From contig NZ_OX031157.1 in the NCBI RefSeq assembly GCF_943736995.1, positions 186,001 to 250,000 on the forward strand: 64,000 bases of DNA, in the 5' to 3' direction. Source of the stretch: Sporosarcina sp. Marseille-Q4943 (GTDB lineage: Bacteria > Bacillota > Bacilli > Bacillales_A > Planococcaceae). The position numbers and the translations under genes are program-made. Every line of letters begins with the position of its first letter. Position 1 is the stretch's first letter. Under the pieces are notes generated by a model, which did not search any database, was not told where the DNA came from, and worked only from the letters and a program-made list of their open reading frames with translations. Positions 62,477 to 64,000 of the stretch are shown in pieces.

Positions 62477-63265
62477 TTATTCCGTCCTCACTTTACTGTC
62501 ACTTTCCTCTGGTTGTGCGCTCATCCATGTCTTCAACTGGGCCAATATCTTCTTCTCCAAACGGGAAACTTGCACTTGCGAAATGCCGATACGTTCAGCG
62601 ATGTCACTTTGGGTGTAATCCAAGTAATATCGCATATAAATGATTGTCTGATCGCGTTTATTCAGCTTGGAAACAACGTCCCGGAGAGGAATATGATCGA
62701 AGAACCTCTCCGAACGGTCATCCCTCAACTGATCCATCAACGTCAAACTATCCCCTTCATTTTCGTACAATTGTTCATGAAGGGATGCAGGATCACGTAA
62801 TGCATCCGATGCGAGAATAACTTCATCGATCGAGACCTCCAACACTTCGGCAATCTCCGAAACGGATGGCGACCTTCCATGGTTTTTAATGTAGTCATCC
62901 GTCGCGTGGCGGATTTTGAAACTAAGTTCACGAATTGACCTGCTCACTTTCACCATGCCGTCATCGCGGAGGAAGCGTTGAATTTCCCCGACAATCATCG
63001 GTACGGCATAGGTGGAGAACTTCACGTCATATGACAAATCGAATTTATCAATCGATTTCATGAGGCCGATGCAACCGATTTGGAACAAATCTTCCAAGTC
63101 AGCGCCACGGGATGCAAATCGTTGAACGATGGACCAGACAAGCCTTGTATTCCCCTCCACCATCATCCTTCTTGCATCCTTATCCCCGTCCTGGGATTGC
63201 TGGATGAGCAGCCTCATTTTCTCCTGTGACAATAGGGCATCTTGCCGTTCAACAGATGTATCCAT
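62477..63265 (-). CDS. sigF: RNA polymerase sigma factor SigF
   Basis: First forespore-specific sigma factor. The 262-residue protein has regions 2 (GADLEDLFQIGCIGLMKSIDKFDLSYDVKFSTYAVPMIVGEIQRFLRD), 3 (ELSFKIRHATDDYIKNHGRSPSVSEIAEVL) and 4 (RDQTIIYMRYYLDYTQSDIAERIGISQVQVSRLEKKIL). Held inactive by SpoIIAB until SpoIIAA is dephosphorylated. Spacing to spoIIAB is 3 bp; spoVAF follows after 3 bp, so all are likely one transcript. Confidence 0.97.
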   Translation of the reverse strand: MDTSVERQDALLSQEKMRLLIQQSQDGDKDARRMMVEGNTRLVWSIVQRFASRGADLEDLFQIGCIGLMKSIDKFDLSYDVKFSTYAVPMIVGEIQRFLRDDGMVKVSRSIRELSFKIRHATDDYIKNHGRSPSVSEIAEVLEVSIDEVILASDALRDPASLHEQLYENEGDSLTLMDQLRDDRSERFFDHIPLRDVVSKLNKRDQTIIYMRYYLDYTQSDIAERIGISQVQVSRLEKKILAQLKTWMSAQPEESDSKVRTE

Positions 63266-63268
63266 CGG

Positions 63269-63715
63269 TCACCTCATTCTGCTTGCTTCCGTGACCGGAG
63301 AAAACGTTTTCTCGAATCGCACTACAGTTCCATTTCCGATGGATGATTCCACTGAGAGACTGTCCGAAAAGCTTTCCATGATCGTAAATCCCATACCTGA
63401 CCTTTCCATGAGCGGTTTTGTCGTAAACATCGGCTCCATTGCCTGTTGCACGTCAAAAATTCCTCCGCCCTTGTCTTCCACTGTCATCGTCACTTTGTTT
63501 TCATCCATGACCGCATGGATTGTCACCATGCTTTTTCCATCACTTTCATAACCGTGGATAATGGCATTTGTGACCGCTTCCGATACGATCGTCTTGAATT
63601 CCGAGATCTCTTCAAGGGTCGGATCCAATGGCGTTATAAAGCATGTCATCGCCATCCTCGCCAGCGCTTCGTTTTCTTCAATTGCAACGAATGATAATGT
63701 CATTTCATTTCTCAT
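63269..63715 (-). CDS. spoIIAB: Anti-sigma F factor SpoIIAB
   Basis: Binds and inhibits sigmaF, and phosphorylates SpoIIAA. The 148-residue GHKL-type kinase has the N box EAVTNAIIHGY near 42-52, G1 VEDKGGGI near 79, and G2 MERSGMGFTIM near 102. ATG at 63715 with GGAGGGG 6 bp upstream gives the expected length. It overlaps the end of spoIIAA by 11 bp. Confidence 0.96.
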   Translation of the reverse strand: MRNEMTLSFVAIEENEALARMAMTCFITPLDPTLEEISEFKTIVSEAVTNAIIHGYESDGKSMVTIHAVMDENKVTMTVEDKGGGIFDVQQAMEPMFTTKPLMERSGMGFTIMESFSDSLSVESSIGNGTVVRFEKTFSPVTEASRMR

Positions 63716-64000
63716 ATAAGACCCCTCCGATTTCACCAATTACACTGTCGACCGAGCCGTGTCTGATGTTGGAACCTAAGCCGGAAAAATTGAAGATCTT
63801 CTCCATTGTCGGGGATGGGTTCAAGATGAGCGTTTCACCATTAAATGGTGCCAAATCACGCATCCTGCCAAGTATGAGCCCAATGCCTGCGCTATCCATG
63901 AATCCGAGGCGGCTCAAATCCCAGACAATTCCTTTCACTTTTCCAGTGAAGATGGAAGAAGAGATCGTGGAACGGATCCTGTTCGCTTCAAGATTGTCCA
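63705..64000 (-). CDS. spoIIAA: Anti-anti-sigma F factor SpoIIAA (N-terminal part outside window)
   Basis: STAS-domain protein that releases sigmaF from SpoIIAB. The visible frame is open to the window edge; about 98 residues are seen, so roughly the first 20 are missing. The phosphorylation site is the Ser in LGFMDSAGIGLILGRM, where B. subtilis has DSSG; the phospho-serine is kept. C-terminal LIL NPSPTMEKIF and the NFSGLGSNIRHG end also match. There is no internal start needed. Confidence 0.93.
   Translation of the reverse strand, partial: DNLEANRIRSTISSSIFTGKVKGIVWDLSRLGFMDSAGIGLILGRMRDLAPFNGETLILNPSPTMEKIFNFSGLGSNIRHGSVDSVIGEIGGVLYEK

Overview
This window is chromosomal core DNA from an endospore-forming, low-to-medium GC member of the Bacillales. 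Gene order follows the Bacillus subtilis panBCD-to-spoIIA arc closely. The repeat families, the genes missing relative to B. subtilis and the protein sequences fit Planococcaceae (Sporosarcina-like) best; that placement is inference. Sporulation and germination genes (spoIVA, sleB-ypeB, sigF, spoIIAA/AB, spoVAF) show it is a spore former. Bacillithiol genes (bshA, ypdA), menaquinone and cytochrome bc genes and resABC point to aerobic respiration with c-type cytochromes. Almost every gene is on the minus strand.

Layout, left to right. 1-6.2 kb: panC (partial), panB, birA, cca, bshA, dapB and a MazG-like gene, with a sigmaA-type promoter at 6.05 kb. 6.2-8.8 kb: YitT-type membrane protein (plus strand), YugP-like metallopeptidase, YpjA. 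8.9-13.4 kb: qcrABC, ypiF, ypiB, TPR protein ypiA. 13.5-20.6 kb: aroC-aroB-aroH-hisC-tyrA-aroA and cheR. 21.3-26.1 kb: ndk, hepT, menG, hepS, mtrB (TRAP), folE, hbs. 26.5-34 kb: spoIVA, yphF, yphE, gpsA, der, S1-domain gene, plsC-like gene, cmk. 34.4-43.7 kb: ypfA, ypeB-sleB, prsW, ypdA, phosphoesterase, LysM protein, RecQ-type helicase, ypbB, ferredoxin. 43.9-45.7 kb: accessory pocket (lipoprotein, possible micro-ORF, APH-fold protein). 46-54.8 kb: FMN riboswitch with ribU, rsiX-sigX, resE-resD, resC-resB-resA. 54.9-59.4 kb: rluB, dacB-like gene, scpB-scpA, DUF309 gene, ribT. 59.5-64 kb: a lysA-coupled 35-residue membrane peptide, lysA, spoVAF, sigF, spoIIAB, spoIIAA (partial).

Two things stand out beyond the core genes. 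First, the gaps hold three families of structured dispersed repeats. They share internal cassettes, occur in tandem, and one carries a nested piece of another; one gap has an exact 62-bp tandem duplication. Second, several blocks normally present in B. subtilis are missing while their neighbours remain: trpEDCFBA (though the trp regulator TRAP is kept), spoVAA-AE (spoVAF kept), mgsA and bshB1, spmAB, and ribDEAH (ribT kept). I found no tRNA, rRNA, CRISPR, prophage, transposase or recognisable defence system.
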